Positions 11,893-20,535 of a stretch of 21,231 bases of DNA are shown piece by piece (position 1 is the stretch's first letter; each line of letters opens with the position of its first letter). A program made the position numbers and the translations under genes. The DNA comes from a virus, in IMG/VR virus record IMGVR_UViG_3300044695_001565, positions 1 to 21,231 of that record; one strand, written 5' to 3'. A model generated the notes under the pieces. The model saw only the letters and a list, made by a program, of their open reading frames with translations. It searched no databases and was not told the origin of the DNA.

Positions 11893-13190
11893 TTTATTTT
11901 CCTAACTTGAGCTACCTGCGTTACAACGACTGCTGCAACTACTGTGTTCTGTGCTGTTTCTCGTTCTTCTTTTGTCATGTCTGCGCCAATACTGACCAAG
12001 GCTTTAAGTGCCTTAGCAGGGTTCTCTAAGATCGTGGCTAGAACTTCTGCGCCTGAGTCAAAGATTTCTAGGGCATCTGCAACCTCAGCCGACAACACAA
12101 CGCCGTTCTCTAAAGTAACTGGGGTTTCTGGTGGCAAGTCCTCGTAGTCCAGTCCTGCTTCTTGCAGTGCTTCAAACGTGATCGGCTCGCCTGCAAACTC
12201 CTCAAGCAAAGCATCAGCTACAAGTTCACGTTCTGTATCTGTAAGCACACCGTCGGCAAGAGCATCGTCAATAACTTCTTGCGTTAGTTCCTCAACGGTT
12301 GGTTCAGGTTCAATAGTTGGCTCAGGCTCTGGCACTAAATCTGGCTCTAAATCTGGTGCTATCGGTTCTGGTTCTACGACAGGCTCAGGAGCAACCTCAG
12401 GCACGATTGGCTCTGGTGTAGGCTCTGGTTCTTGTGTGGCTACGGGTATGGGTTCTGGTGTTGGTGGTGCTGTTTCTGATGGCGTTGGCTCAGGTGTTGG
12501 CTCTTGCGTAGGTTCAGGTATTGGCGTTGGCTCTGGGTTCAGACTTGGTACAACGCTTGGGACTGGTTCAGGGCTAGGTTCTAGGGTCGGAATTACTGGC
12601 GGTTCTGTAAAGCTGCTAGGCGTAGGTGCAGGTTCAACTTCAATAGGAACGCCACCGTCACCAACATCAAATGCCCCAGCAATAGTTACAACTGGTGCGC
12701 CTTGTTCGTAGCGAATACCGCGCCTTAGATCGGCAGGTAACCAGCCAAAGGTTGTAACTTCGCCATGCCAGTTACCGTTTGGATACTTGTTAATGACTAG
12801 ACGTATCTGAGTTAGCTCGCCTTGTGACTGTGGGTATGGGCGCAGACTCCATTCCACACATAACGTGTCAGCAGTTGAGCCAAAGGAAACATAAGCACCC
12901 TGACCAAATGTCACCCAATCATAACCTGCAACTGAAACGCTTGGGGTCTGTGGGTAATCGTGAAACGTGGCATCAGGATTACCAAAGGTCAGAGTGCCGT
13001 TAGTGGTAACAAATACGTTTGCGTATTCTGTCTGTCCTAGCTTTAACGTGAACGGCAAGTTAGCAGGATAAGCCGTGTCATCGTGTCCGGTGTAGGTGTA
13101 AGTATTGCAGACCACATTGGCTTGAACAGGTGTCGCAAACATAAATGCTCCGACTATTAGCGCAGTTAGGAGAACCCTTGTGCGCTTCAT
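11889..13190 (-). CDS. Secreted Pro/Glu-rich stalk protein
   Basis: The 433-residue protein has a signal peptide (MKRTRVLLTALIVGAFMFAT, cleavage near VQA-N at 24), a beta-rich domain (25-185, with NVFVTTNGTLTFGNPDATF at 58-76 like nidogen/adhesin-type folds), a long Pro-Glu-Thr repeat (about 186-300, PEPTPEP units), and a helical domain (300-400, ADGVLTDTERELVADALLEE and LENGVVLSAEVADALEIF). Near the end lies a hydrophobic segment (NTVVAAVVVTQVAQV) with a basic tip. It looks like an exported cell-surface or envelope-spanning protein. It sits inside the lysis cassette, TAA directly adjoining its ATG. A spanin-like or exclusion role is possible; no family is certain. Confidence 0.75.
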   Translation of the reverse strand: MKRTRVLLTALIVGAFMFATPVQANVVCNTYTYTGHDDTAYPANLPFTLKLGQTEYANVFVTTNGTLTFGNPDATFHDYPQTPSVSVAGYDWVTFGQGAYVSFGSTADTLCVEWSLRPYPQSQGELTQIRLVINKYPNGNWHGEVTTFGWLPADLRRGIRYEQGAPVVTIAGAFDVGDGGVPIEVEPAPTPSSFTEPPVIPTLEPSPEPVPSVVPSLNPEPTPIPEPTQEPTPEPTPSETAPPTPEPIPVATQEPEPTPEPIVPEVAPEPVVEPEPIAPDLEPDLVPEPEPTIEPEPTVEELTQEVIDDALADGVLTDTERELVADALLEEFAGEPITFEALQEAGLDYEDLPPETPVTLENGVVLSAEVADALEIFDSGAEVLATILENPAKALKALVSIGADMTKEERETAQNTVVAAVVVTQVAQVRKIK

Positions 13191-13433
13191 TTACTTCTTG
13201 CCGTCGGCCTTACCGAAAGCATCGTTAATTTCTGATTCATCAAGTTTGCCGTCTGCAATGTAGGCACGAGCTAGACCCTCAAGCACAATAGCCACACCAA
13301 GGATCGCAGCCATACTTGCTGACTTCCACAACTCAACGCCGATAATAGAACCAGCACCAATAGTTCCCATAACAGATGCAACTACAACAGCTGCCATACG
13401 AGTAATAATGTCTTTGACTTGCTTGCGCTTCAA
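13191..13433 (-). CDS. Two-helix holin-like protein with EF-hand-like tail
   Basis: The 80-residue product starts at a TTG with GGAG five bases upstream; no ATG fits. A basic N-terminus (KRKQVKDIITR) leads to two hydrophobic helices (13-31 and 39-56), then LARAYIADGKLDESEINDAF, an EF-hand-like loop, and a Lys-rich end. This layout is found in holin-like proteins of aquatic phages (recalled). It is the first gene of the lysis cluster and adjoins the stalk protein gene. Confidence 0.75.
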   Translation of the reverse strand: MKRKQVKDIITRMAAVVVASVMGTIGAGSIIGVELWKSASMAAILGVAIVLEGLARAYIADGKLDESEINDAFGKADGKK

Positions 13434-13474
13434 TGTAACTCCAAAAGTATTAAGCGCAGGGTGTTAGAACAAGT

Positions 13475-13720
13475 TTACTCTGTTGCAGGTGCAATGAATT
13501 CGTCTAGTTCCTCATCGTAAATAAAGTTTTGATTAGCGTATCTGCCACGAAACCTGCCACTAAGACTTGTCTGTTTCCAAGTTCCCTCGAAACCGCTATC
13601 TGCTAAAACTTTTAGTCCTAATGGTTCGCTCTCTGGAAACTCTAAATTGTCCATCGCTTCATTAGCAACAACAATTACTCTTTGCACTACACCATCTTTT
13701 ATTTCCGCAAAGTTTCCCAT
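13475..13720 (-). CDS. Conserved small phage protein of the tail/adhesin region
   Basis: The 81-residue protein resembles a family widespread in marine cyanophages and pelagiphages: start NFAEIKDGVVQRVIVVANE, then FPESEPLG, GTWKQTSLSGRFRGRYANQ, and YDEELDEFIAP near the end. The family usually lies beside tail-fibre genes and may be a structural or assembly protein. Its ATG shares a base with the upstream adhesin's stop (TAATG). The version here is close to the usual size. Confidence 0.75.
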   Translation of the reverse strand: MGNFAEIKDGVVQRVIVVANEAMDNLEFPESEPLGLKVLADSGFEGTWKQTSLSGRFRGRYANQNFIYDEELDEFIAPATE

Positions 13721-14751
13721 TATGCCCTCACTCTAACTACGACAATTCCTGAACCGCTTGCAGTACCAGAAGCAGTTCCACTTGCGCCGTCACCAGTATT
13801 GGCAGAACCAGCACCACCAGAATTGCTTCCGCCAGTTGCATAAGTTACTGATGAACCTGCTCTAATAGTGCTTGCTACACCTGCTCCACCAGTTCCACTT
13901 ACAGCTGCTGCACCTGCTCCACCGCCTGCGCCATTTGTGCCATTATTAGCACCGATGTTTCCTTGACCAAGTATGCGACATGATACTTGCGCACCAGCAC
14001 CGCCACCGCCTGAGCCACCAACAGAACCTTGGTCAATGCCTGCCGTTCCACCATTGCCACCACCAGCACAGGTTAGATTCAAAAATTGACTGTCATTTCC
14101 GCGACCACTGGTGACCGATGCACCAACAGTAACTGTCACCGCGCCAACTGGAACATAAAAATTATTTTGGGTAAGTAGTCCACCCGCTCCACCACCGAAA
14201 GATGTTGAGCGTTGAGTACCACCACCAGCGACAACTAAAAGATCAACCAATCCAGCCTTGCTAAAAGTTATGGAGCCCGAGCCTGTGAATGTATAAGTTT
14301 TGTAATTCACAGAACTTTCTGTGTAGGTGGCTGTACTAGGACTGCCCGTTGTTCCTGAAACATCTGCATCTCGCAATGCAGCAACGCCACTGCTACCCGT
14401 TAAAAAAAAAATTGCTGCGCCTGTGGATGTGAAGTATAAGGTTCCACCCTGCCATTGCGCTAAAGCTAGGCTTCCACTTGTAGTGACTGTTGCTGTTCCT
14501 GCTGTGATTGTTGTTGTGCCAGCACCAATGTTTTGAATCCACAAAGTATCACCAGCAGAGAATAAAGACGTATTAACTGTGATCGTGGTTGAGCCTGCTG
14601 CATCCATTACAACCCTTGTGCCTTTATCGGCAGCTACTAAAACGTAAGATGCAGTCTTGGTTGAAACTGTTTGGTTGTAATCGTTAGCCTGCAACGCAGT
14701 CACTTGAGCAGCGGTTAAAACCTGTCCTGCTGTGAAAGTTTGTAATGCCAT
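13720..14751 (-). CDS. Fused adhesin: beta module plus glycine-rich module
   Basis: The 343-residue protein has an N-terminal tail-fibre-type segment (MALQTFTAGQVLTAAQVTAL), a beta module (about 30-115, ASYVLVAADKGTRVVM and NIGAGTTTITAGTATVTT), and a C-terminal glycine-rich domain (about 150-343) that starts YTFTGSGSITFSKAG and ends SGIVVVRVRA. Glycine-rich tips occur in T4-like gp38-type adhesins and in Gly_rich_2 domains, which bind receptors. The beta module is paralogous to that in 15679-16206, and the glycine-rich one to 14837-15679. CAGGAG lies six bases before the ATG. Confidence 0.8.
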   Translation of the reverse strand: MALQTFTAGQVLTAAQVTALQANDYNQTVSTKTASYVLVAADKGTRVVMDAAGSTTITVNTSLFSAGDTLWIQNIGAGTTTITAGTATVTTSGSLALAQWQGGTLYFTSTGAAIFFLTGSSGVAALRDADVSGTTGSPSTATYTESSVNYKTYTFTGSGSITFSKAGLVDLLVVAGGGTQRSTSFGGGAGGLLTQNNFYVPVGAVTVTVGASVTSGRGNDSQFLNLTCAGGGNGGTAGIDQGSVGGSGGGGAGAQVSCRILGQGNIGANNGTNGAGGGAGAAAVSGTGGAGVASTIRAGSSVTYATGGSNSGGAGSANTGDGASGTASGTASGSGIVVVRVRA

Positions 14752-14836
14752 TAGTTACTCCTGAGTTTGTTTGTTTATAGTTTATCGTTTAATTATTATT
14801 GAAATGTGCTAGGTGTATCGTTCAAGAAATAAAACA

Positions 14837-15679
14837 TTATCCACCAACTTGCGATTTGGTATAACGCACTATAACAATGCCAGAACCGCCAGAGCCACCT
14901 GTGCCTATGTTTGCGCGCTGCCCACCGCCACCGCCACCTGTATTAGCAGTACCAGCACCGCCGTTGCCACCACCGCCACCACCAGAACCGGCAGAGCCAG
15001 CACCGCCATAGCCACCGCCACCGCCACCGCCTGCGTAGAAACCAGATACGCCGGTTGAAGTAGCGGTAGCCCAAGATGAATAGGAATTAGTACCAGCACC
15101 ACCGTTGCCACCATTATCACCAGAACCGTTATTGCCAGAACCGCCAGCACCGCCACCGCCACCGCCACCGGTGCCACCCGATGTGCCAGCACCGCCATTG
15201 TTACCTTGACCAGATGTACCAGCACCACCAGCACCAGCACTGTTACCTTGTCCACCACCGCCAGAACCGCCAGAACCACCAGTTATAGAACCACCAGATG
15301 CCCTACCACCACCACGACCACCGCCTACGGCTGTGTAAGTATGAATGGTCGAGTTACCGCCTTGCGCACTGTTTTGTGATCCGTTTGCGCCAACACCACC
15401 ATTGCCAACTGTTATGGAGTATGAATTGCTTGCAAGTGAATTACTAGTTGAATAAGAAATTCCCCCAGCTCCGCCACCGCCACCGCCAAAAGTATCATTT
15501 CCACCGCCACCGCCACCTGCTATGGCTAAGATGTCTGTGGTTAAAGTCCCATTTTCGATAGTTAATGTTCCACTTGCCGTAAAAGTTCTGTAATAATATG
15601 TCGCATCAGAACTTAAAGTTCCACCACTAACAGTCAATTTCTTAACAGCAGAGCAAGTTAAGCCAAACAAACCAAACAT
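14837..15679 (-). CDS. Glycine-rich tail adhesin
   Basis: The product is 280 residues from the ATG at 15679, which shares a base with the upstream stop (TAATG). A start at 15709 lies inside the previous gene and is not used. After LTVSGGTLSSDATYYYRTFT comes a beta strand region, and from about 55 a long glycine-rich domain (many GGGG runs) ends GGSGIVIVRYTK. The end matches the fused adhesin (SGIVVVR). It would form the receptor-contacting tip of a tail fibre. The odd hydrophobic start (MFGLFGLTCSAV) lies where the fused paralog continues straight from its beta module. Confidence 0.8.
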   Translation of the reverse strand: MFGLFGLTCSAVKKLTVSGGTLSSDATYYYRTFTASGTLTIENGTLTTDILAIAGGGGGGNDTFGGGGGGAGGISYSTSNSLASNSYSITVGNGGVGANGSQNSAQGGNSTIHTYTAVGGGRGGGRASGGSITGGSGGSGGGGQGNSAGAGGAGTSGQGNNGGAGTSGGTGGGGGGGAGGSGNNGSGDNGGNGGAGTNSYSSWATATSTGVSGFYAGGGGGGGYGGAGSAGSGGGGGGNGGAGTANTGGGGGGQRANIGTGGSGGSGIVIVRYTKSQVGG

Positions 15680-16206
15680 TATGCAGACAAGTTTCCAACG
15701 GCAACCCATGTATTAGATGACCGTTTAACAATAGATGCACCAGCCCACTGAGTTGATAGCTTCAAACCGGGGTTGCCGTTTACGGTCACAGCAGTACCCC
15801 CAGCAATAGTGATAGTGCCTGTTCCAATGTTAAGCAAATTTAGTACAGAGCCAGTTGCGTAGTTAAAAGTAGATTCAGGTGGAACGGTGACTGTGAATGT
15901 TCCGTTGAATTCTAGAATCTTGCCTTGATCAGCACTGCCAAATGTATAGGAAGCAGTACCACCAGTAGCAATAGGAATGAAAGCACCTGAGGGTTGCCAA
16001 GTAGAAGTGCCACCAGTTGTAACAGTTAGAGCGTATCCATTAACAGCAGAACCAGCAGGAGCAGAACCAACTCCAACTTTACTTTCGAGTGCTTCAATAG
16101 CATCGTTAGCGTCTGCATGTTGCAATGAATGACTAGGACTATTTAACGAGTCACTTGTTGTTGGGTTCGTAAAAGTATCTAATGAAGTAGGGTAATTACT
16201 TGCCAT
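15679..16206 (-). CDS. Tail-fibre-like protein with beta module
   Basis: The 175-residue protein starts MASNYPTSLDTFTNPTTSDS and continues DANDAIEALESKVGV, a common phage tail-fibre N-terminus that attaches to the tail. Residues 73-175 are a beta module: ASYTFGSADQGKILEFNG, GTGTITIAGGTAVTV, then STQWAGASIVKRSSNTWVAVG, paralogous to the middle of the 13720-14751 protein. AAGGTG lies upstream of the ATG. It probably acts with the glycine-rich protein encoded immediately downstream. Confidence 0.8.
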   Translation of the reverse strand: MASNYPTSLDTFTNPTTSDSLNSPSHSLQHADANDAIEALESKVGVGSAPAGSAVNGYALTVTTGGTSTWQPSGAFIPIATGGTASYTFGSADQGKILEFNGTFTVTVPPESTFNYATGSVLNLLNIGTGTITIAGGTAVTVNGNPGLKLSTQWAGASIVKRSSNTWVAVGNLSA

Positions 16207-16217
16207 GATTCACCTTA

Positions 16218-17519
16218 TTATGCCAATACATATTGATAACCGTCTGCTCCATCGTAGTTTACCAGTGCATCATAGGTGGTGGTAGATGAGTCGTAGCTTG
16301 GCAGGAACCCACCCAAGCGACCATAGATAGGGTCATCAAGAATAATTGGAATGTAGAAGATTGAACTAAAGCTATAAGTTGCAGAATGACGGTCAATGCC
16401 AATGTCGTGCTTTACCCCGGTAACAATGGCGTACTGCTCAATAGCCGCACCAGTTTGATTCGGCGTGAACTTAATCTCGACTGCACCACCAATGTCAAGG
16501 GTGGATAACTTCTGAACCTGAAGATTAGTCTTATCGTGCAAATTTACAGTTAGAGAGTTAATGCGTAGCTCTGGTTCATCATAAATGTTTAACAAATAAT
16601 TTGCTAAGGCTAATGAATCGGCATCAGAGTTAAACAACAAACCATCAAGCGATAAGGATGCAATACCATAAGCATCTTGTGAATCGGTAGAGTCTACGGT
16701 TTGTGACGTTCCACTTTCGCGTGTAACAGAAACACGGTTGTATAGATTTTCCGAACCATAGATTACTTCAATGTTTGTGTACTTAATTCCATCAACAGTT
16801 GCATCATCTGCAAACACTGGAATGTCAGTTAATGACGGAACGGGAATGCGGTTCTTAAATGTGAGCTGGCCAGATCGGTCAATAAACAACTTGCCATTTT
16901 CTGTTGATTCAACTAATTGTAAATACTGTAAGGCGTTTGTATTTTCAGGAACAACATCTGCTTGCAATGTGATTAAACCTGTTTCAATGTTTCTGTTAGC
17001 AGCAGGCCATGCCACATCGTTTCTATCTAGAATTGCACTGATACGCGCAGAACTTAGTTGGCTTGTCGCAGTAAATGTATCTAACTCAGCAGCCGATAAG
17101 CGCAAGAAACCATCAACAGCAGAAACGCTTGCAAATGATTTTCCTGAAACATCGTAGGTTAAATCCCAATCGTCAATGAATCCAGTAAATACACGATCAC
17201 CGTTTACTTCAATAACAATAGGTTTGCGGGGAACAATTTGCGTGTAGTAAGGACTAGCTGTGTTGTATGGGTCAAATACACGAGTGTCATTGTGCAAGGT
17301 TACTGATGCGTGTCCTGCCGTGTACCTGTCCAATTCACGCGACTTGCCACGATCAACGGAAACAGAAGCAACATAATTAGTGACATCAGTAAGCACATCA
17401 CCACCAAGCACATAAGCTGAATCAAGTAATCCCTGTACTGGATCATCAAGAATAAACAGATTACTGCCAGCAGCAGGCAAACTAAATCCAATGTAAACCT
17501 TAGTTATTGGTACTGGCAT
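16218..17519 (-). CDS. Minor tail protein
   Basis: The 433-residue protein follows the tape measure gene by a TAATG junction, the standard place for distal-tail/baseplate proteins. The N-terminus has beta strands with VDRGKSRELDRYTAGHASVT and FDPYNTASPYY at about 83-93, then VFTGFIDDWDL at about 109-119, as in actinophage minor tail proteins that form the tail tip. The rest is beta-rich. LDDPxxGxL motifs occur near both ends (LDDPVQGLL and LDDPIYGRL), probably an internal repeat. Confidence 0.82.
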   Translation of the reverse strand: MPVPITKVYIGFSLPAAGSNLFILDDPVQGLLDSAYVLGGDVLTDVTNYVASVSVDRGKSRELDRYTAGHASVTLHNDTRVFDPYNTASPYYTQIVPRKPIVIEVNGDRVFTGFIDDWDLTYDVSGKSFASVSAVDGFLRLSAAELDTFTATSQLSSARISAILDRNDVAWPAANRNIETGLITLQADVVPENTNALQYLQLVESTENGKLFIDRSGQLTFKNRIPVPSLTDIPVFADDATVDGIKYTNIEVIYGSENLYNRVSVTRESGTSQTVDSTDSQDAYGIASLSLDGLLFNSDADSLALANYLLNIYDEPELRINSLTVNLHDKTNLQVQKLSTLDIGGAVEIKFTPNQTGAAIEQYAIVTGVKHDIGIDRHSATYSFSSIFYIPIILDDPIYGRLGGFLPSYDSSTTTYDALVNYDGADGYQYVLA

Positions 17520-19795
17520 TACGCACTCGCAAAGACTGGGCCACTTACGCGCTCGTAACGCTTAATAGCATCTACGATCTCTCTGCCGATAACAGCACCG
17601 TCAGCACCCATACCAGCATTCACAGTCAAGTTGATTACGTTACCTGTTGGTGTGTTATTGCGATTCAGTGGCACAACTGCTTCAGGCCCGGCTTCACCGA
17701 TTAAGGCGATTGTTGGTCTAGTGACAATGCCACCAGCTGCCATAGCTGGAATTCTTGTTAATTTGTTTAATACGCCTTGATTTGTAGAAGTTTTAGGTGC
17801 AGTCTTTGAACTCTTAGCAGCAGTCTTAGTTTTTGCCTTAGTCTTGCCAGTAGTGGCTGCAACTGCTGAAGCAGCTTCATCTGCTAACGGACTTATTACG
17901 TTGCCATCTGCCCCAATGCTGAATCCAGCAGAAGCAATAGCAGCTCTAACACCATCTACTAATGCTTGACCTGCTGTAACACCTGCCTGATAGAACTGAC
18001 TTGCAGCCGATTCGCCAAGTGCAACAGCAACAGACTCAGTGGCAGAAATTAGAGTATTGACTTGATCTACAACAGTTGCTCCACCAGCAATGATTTCATC
18101 GGCAATCTTTAATCCAGCATCTGCGCCTGCTGCTAGCACTTGACCAATAGCAGTTTCAGATAAGCCCATAGACAAAAGGGTTCTGACTTTAGCACCAAAG
18201 TCTTGAGCCTTAGTAGCCTGAGCAATTAGGTTTTCTAAGAATGATCCAGTTTCAGCGGTAGCAGCTGAACTGAAATTGATTACACCTGTAATAGAGCTTG
18301 TTACAGAACTTGCGTAGTCTTTGAACTTTTGTTTTGAATCATTTAGGACTTGATTGGCATTTGATAAGGCTTCTGTAAACTTAGCAATCTTTTCAGTTGC
18401 AGCTTTGCTGGCTCCACCAACAGACTTGCTACCCCCACCGCCACCGGGAGTGTCAATAGATGCAGCAAGACTATTGGCTTCTGCTGCAATTGCAGAAAGA
18501 TTAGTTTGTTCTTGCTTTAGTGTTTTACTGAAATTTGAATAGGCAATGCCAGCACTATCTATGCCTCTAATTAAGAAATCAAAGTTTCCAACTTCTTGAA
18601 TTACATCGCCACTCTTTAAGACCTTTTGGAAAGCGTTGTATCCCTTAATAACTACGTTGATTGCAGCTGAGGCTACGTTACCTAATTGCACAAAAGCAAT
18701 CACCACACCTCGTATTGTTTTAAACACTGCTTCACCCCAAGACATTGTGGCGTCAGTACCTTTAACAAATGCAGCAACGATCAAAAGAATCACAGTAGGT
18801 ATAAGGACTATTCGCTTGATCAAGAACTGAAATGCCGCTGCTAAACCTTGGATCAGTTTGATCATGTAGCCAACAGCGATCATCGCTGGGCCTAATGCAG
18901 CAGCAAAGAAACCAATTTGAACACCAGTAACAATAGCGTTAGGTGAAAGAGTCTTAAAGGCTTGAATGAACTTTTGTAGGTTAGGTAAAACTTGATTACG
19001 AATAACACCAACTACGTTCACCATGACTGGCAGAAGTACCGCACCAAAGGTACCTGACAAGTCCTCAACCTGTGCTGCTAAGAATTTCTTTTGATTAGCA
19101 AGCCCAGTAGAAGTACGAGCTACGTCACCTTGCTGTAAAGCGGTATCTCTAAGAATAAGTGCGTAAGCAGCTTGCGACTTTTGAGCAATAGACAGCACAC
19201 CTTGACCATCATAGATTCCTAAGTTAAGTGCTTCTTGTCTTAGGCGAACATCGTTAAGAGCAACACCGAAACGCTTTAGCGGTTCTGTTTCCCCGGATAG
19301 ACCAGAGCGCAACGCAGTAAGAGCATCTTCAATAGGTACGTTGTTAAACGAAGCCATGTCGGCTGCAAGTTCAACTAACCTTGTAGACATTTTTGCAGAT
19401 TCAATTCGACCAATACCAAAGGCTTGGAACAAGTTGCCGTAAGTACCAGCAGCTTCGAGTGCTGCTCTACTTGATACACCTAAAGACGTAGAGGTTGTGC
19501 GACCCCACTTAAAGATTTGATTTGCCTGCTCACCAAATACGGCAGTTACTTTAGCCTGCGCTTCTTGCAAGTTGGATGCATCATTTATTGTTTTGTTTAC
19601 AACAACGCCAAGACCTAAAAGAGGAACAGTTACGTTTCTAGTTAATGAGCGACCAGTATTAACTAAACTAGCTGAGAAAATGCTGGCGGTTGTATTTAAC
19701 TTGTTAAAGCCACCCTCGGCAGCCTTTACCGCTGCAATGGCTTTGTCTAAACCTTTAGGGTCAAAGGTAGTGGTAATCGGAACAATAATTGCCAT
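17519..19795 (-). CDS. Tape measure protein
   Basis: The 758-residue protein is the largest in the window. It has the phage minor tail/tape measure domain near residues 60-250 (AAGTYGNLFQAFG, DMASFNNVPIEDALTALRSG, GETEPLKRFGVALN), hydrophobic segments at about 290-345, Ala/Ser-rich helices and a C-terminus with IALIGEAGPEAVVPLNR, common to the family. At roughly 1.5 angstrom per residue it would set a tail near 110 nm. It lies after the chaperone genes and before the minor tail protein, as usual in siphophages. Confidence 0.93.
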   Translation of the reverse strand: MAIIVPITTTFDPKGLDKAIAAVKAAEGGFNKLNTTASIFSASLVNTGRSLTRNVTVPLLGLGVVVNKTINDASNLQEAQAKVTAVFGEQANQIFKWGRTTSTSLGVSSRAALEAAGTYGNLFQAFGIGRIESAKMSTRLVELAADMASFNNVPIEDALTALRSGLSGETEPLKRFGVALNDVRLRQEALNLGIYDGQGVLSIAQKSQAAYALILRDTALQQGDVARTSTGLANQKKFLAAQVEDLSGTFGAVLLPVMVNVVGVIRNQVLPNLQKFIQAFKTLSPNAIVTGVQIGFFAAALGPAMIAVGYMIKLIQGLAAAFQFLIKRIVLIPTVILLIVAAFVKGTDATMSWGEAVFKTIRGVVIAFVQLGNVASAAINVVIKGYNAFQKVLKSGDVIQEVGNFDFLIRGIDSAGIAYSNFSKTLKQEQTNLSAIAAEANSLAASIDTPGGGGGSKSVGGASKAATEKIAKFTEALSNANQVLNDSKQKFKDYASSVTSSITGVINFSSAATAETGSFLENLIAQATKAQDFGAKVRTLLSMGLSETAIGQVLAAGADAGLKIADEIIAGGATVVDQVNTLISATESVAVALGESAASQFYQAGVTAGQALVDGVRAAIASAGFSIGADGNVISPLADEAASAVAATTGKTKAKTKTAAKSSKTAPKTSTNQGVLNKLTRIPAMAAGGIVTRPTIALIGEAGPEAVVPLNRNNTPTGNVINLTVNAGMGADGAVIGREIVDAIKRYERVSGPVFASA

Positions 19796-19798
19796 GAT

Positions 19799-20377
19799 TT
19801 ACCTGTTCCTTTTTAATTCTTTGTTTAACGAGGTGCTTAACCCCTTAATTGTACCTTCAACTTGATTTATGATGTAAGGAATTTCCCGTTCAGCAGCAGG
19901 GTACACATAACGAGAAGCGCTACCTAGTGCATTTAATGCGCGAATCATTGCACGACCTTGACCATTGTTTCTATGGGTGCGAGTGCCACCTTTGTAAGCG
20001 TAAGGCTTGATAGCGCCAGATCGTCCAGACGAATTCTTTCGACCTGCCATGTCTGCAATTTGAAATGAACCAGCGCCAGTTGCGTTCTTGCTTTTAGAAC
20101 CAACCACGATAGAAACTAAGGATGTTTCATTGCGTTGTGCCTTTTTAGAAAAGTTGGTTTTAACCTTTGCTGTAACGCCTGACGGTTGCCATCTTGTGCG
20201 CCCATTGTGGATCATGCCACGCAAAGGTGCTTGGCTAGGGATGTTGGATTTAATGGCATCAGCAACAGGTTGCGCGCCACTTCTTAAATCTTTGCGGGCT
20301 TCTTTAACAATCTCTTTGTCTAGCTTGTTGAGAACTCTAACGGTGTCAGCAACCCCAGTGACTCTAGATGTTGCCAT
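19799..20377 (-). CDS. Tail-associated protein
   Basis: The 192-residue protein is basic (Lys/Arg-rich) with an N-terminal helix VADTVRVLNKLDKEIVKEAR and a segment SGAQPVADAIKSNIP, like HK97-gp10-type tail completion proteins. The C-terminal part is helical again. It lies between the chaperone extension (TAATG junction) and the tape measure, an unusual place for a gp10-type protein, which normally precedes the major tail gene. A minor tail protein is therefore also possible. Confidence 0.6.
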   Translation of the reverse strand: MATSRVTGVADTVRVLNKLDKEIVKEARKDLRSGAQPVADAIKSNIPSQAPLRGMIHNGRTRWQPSGVTAKVKTNFSKKAQRNETSLVSIVVGSKSKNATGAGSFQIADMAGRKNSSGRSGAIKPYAYKGGTRTHRNNGQGRAMIRALNALGSASRYVYPAAEREIPYIINQVEGTIKGLSTSLNKELKRNR

Positions 20378-20535
20378 TAGTTCCCCTGACTGTTTCGCCA
20401 GCGCAGATACATTCCCATTGTGAAAAGCATACGCTCAGATTCTTCCATTAAGACTGACGGAGCAATGCCAGTCTCACAGGATAGATAAGCCAAATGCCAG
20501 TGTTGGGATGAGTCACCCAACCCAGTTATTTTGGG
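20377..20535 (-). CDS. Tail assembly chaperone, -1 frameshift extension
   Basis: This frame has no start codon of its own. After the slippery site it adds 50 residues to the upstream chaperone: ITGLGDSSQHWHLAYLSCET, then GIAPSVLMEESERMLFTMGM, then YLRWRNSQGN. The total product would be 133 residues. The W...LA...TGI.PS.L..ES.RML..M pattern is that of the second chaperone ORF in siphophages (lambda gpGT type). Its TAA shares a base with the next ATG. The two products (short and long) load the tape measure and the tail tube subunits during assembly. Confidence 0.85.
   Translation of the reverse strand, partial: PKITGLGDSSQHWHLAYLSCETGIAPSVLMEESERMLFTMGMYLRWRNSQGN
20502..20535 (-). promoter_or_regulatory. 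-1 frameshift signal: slippery site and hairpin
   Basis: C CCA AAA (coding strand, 20535-20529) is a perfect X XXY YYZ heptamer directly before the TAA of the short chaperone. After a 7-nt spacer comes a 6-bp hairpin GTTGGG (20521-20516)/CCCAAC (20507-20502) with an 8-nt loop. The arrangement is textbook for programmed -1 frameshifting. Confidence 0.88.

Noticed and set aside
12178-12711. 177-codon plus-strand ORF rich in Gly/Ser
   Set aside because: It is the antisense of the Pro/Glu repeat of the stalk protein; the repeat keeps the opposite strand open.
14905-15279. 124-codon minus-strand ORF rich in Val/Leu/Ala
   Set aside because: It is another frame of the glycine-rich adhesin (GGN-type codons read out of frame) and has no ribosome binding site.
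14930-15500. Dense CCACCG-type repeats, considered as a CRISPR array or satellite
   Set aside because: The units have no regular spacer structure and are the codons of the glycine-rich domain.
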